In this document: one piece after another, positions 63,862 to 64,000 of the stretch
How the letters are laid out: each line of letters opens with the position of its first letter
Numbering within the stretch: the first letter of the stretch is position 1
DNA from: Thiobacillus sp.
GTDB lineage: Bacteria > Pseudomonadota > Gammaproteobacteria > Burkholderiales > Thiobacillaceae
Direction: 5' to 3'
Assembly: GCF_030696885.1 (NCBI RefSeq)
Contig: NZ_JAUYRI010000017.1
Span: forward strand, 374,867 to 438,866
DNA length: 64,000 nt
Notes under the pieces: model-generated
Database searches by the model: none
Told to the model about the DNA's origin: nothing
The model's input: the letters and a program-made list of their open reading frames with translations, nothing else
Program-made: the position numbers and the translations under genes

Positions 63862-64000
63862 ATGGCTAAGGAAAAATTCGAGCGGACCAAACCGCACGTA
63901 AACGTTGGCACCATTGGACACGTTGACCACGGCAAGACCACCTTGACCGCGGCGATCACCACCATTCTGGCGAAGAAGTTTGGCGGTGCTGCCAAGAAGT
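63862..64000 (+). CDS. tuf: Elongation factor Tu, 5' end only
   Basis: The first 46 codons are in the window. [27 protein letters not shown] is the EF-Tu N-terminus, with the GTP P-loop GHVDHGKT at residues about 18-25. GAGGGGT lies about 10 bases before the ATG. The rest lies beyond the right edge. It should be co-transcribed with the three tRNAs from the promoter at 63379. Confidence 0.95.
   Translation, partial: MAKEKFERTKPHVNVGTIGHVDHGKTTLTAAITTILAKKFGGAAKK

Overview
The window reads as chromosomal DNA of a high-G+C betaproteobacterium. Supporting signs are the gene orders ftsY-ftsE-ftsX-rpoH, TPR protein-lolB-ispE-tRNA-Gln-prs-rplY-pth-ychF and tRNA-Tyr-Gly-Thr-tuf, a bioB-F-H-C-D run, and paired aa3 and cbb3 oxidase clusters with betaproteobacterial accessory genes (DUF2970, DUF2909). 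A Thiobacillus- or Nitrosomonadales-like host is my best guess from gene order and protein style; I could not test it by database search.

Bases 1-16,021 are a surface-polysaccharide locus, all on the minus strand and cut by the left edge. It holds seven glycosyltransferases or glycosyltransferase-like proteins of several types, a sulfotransferase, a UDP-GlcNAc 2-epimerase (WecB), an alpha/alpha-toroid protein of unknown role, an FG-GAP/UnbV lipoprotein, a Wzx-type flippase and a small methyltransferase. Several genes overlap by ATGA. The content suggests an exported glycan that may be sulfated. By eye, parts of it (about 8-14.5 kb) are less G+C-rich than the rest.

Bases 16,284-24,933 hold housekeeping genes: aroB, dgt, a convergent comF, a small membrane protein, then a tightly overlapping biotin operon bioB-bioF-bioH-bioC-bioD and a DUF2244 protein. 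bioB and bioC each carry a hairpin-forming sequence inside the reading frame, which adds residues to the protein.

Bases 25,016-40,391 are a respiratory block. First comes a cytochrome c-fused aa3-type oxidase (coxB, coxA, a 32-residue membrane peptide, ctaG, DUF2970, coxC). Next are assembly genes (SURF1, a Sco-like protein, ctaA, ctaB), an Rrf2 regulator with three cysteines, and SCO. Then comes the cbb3 oxidase ccoNOQP with ccoG, ccoH and ccoS, ending in a 35-residue membrane peptide and a 23-bp perfect hairpin terminator. No ccoI is present between ccoH and ccoS.

Bases 40,434-64,000 are mostly housekeeping: a DUF3943 protein, rpoH with a CIRCE operator lying over its promoter, ftsX/ftsE/ftsY, a pair of M16 peptidase-like genes, rsmD, coaD, a ferredoxin, a dynamin-like GTPase, mutM, a TolC-MacA-MacB-type export system, a TPR lipoprotein, lolB, ispE, tRNA-Gln, prs, rplY, pth, ychF, three more tRNAs and the start of tuf. 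I saw no CRISPR array, rRNA, insertion sequence or prophage. The least explained items are the polysaccharide locus with its sulfotransferase and toroid protein, the two membrane microproteins in the oxidase clusters, and the repeat insertions in bioB and bioC.
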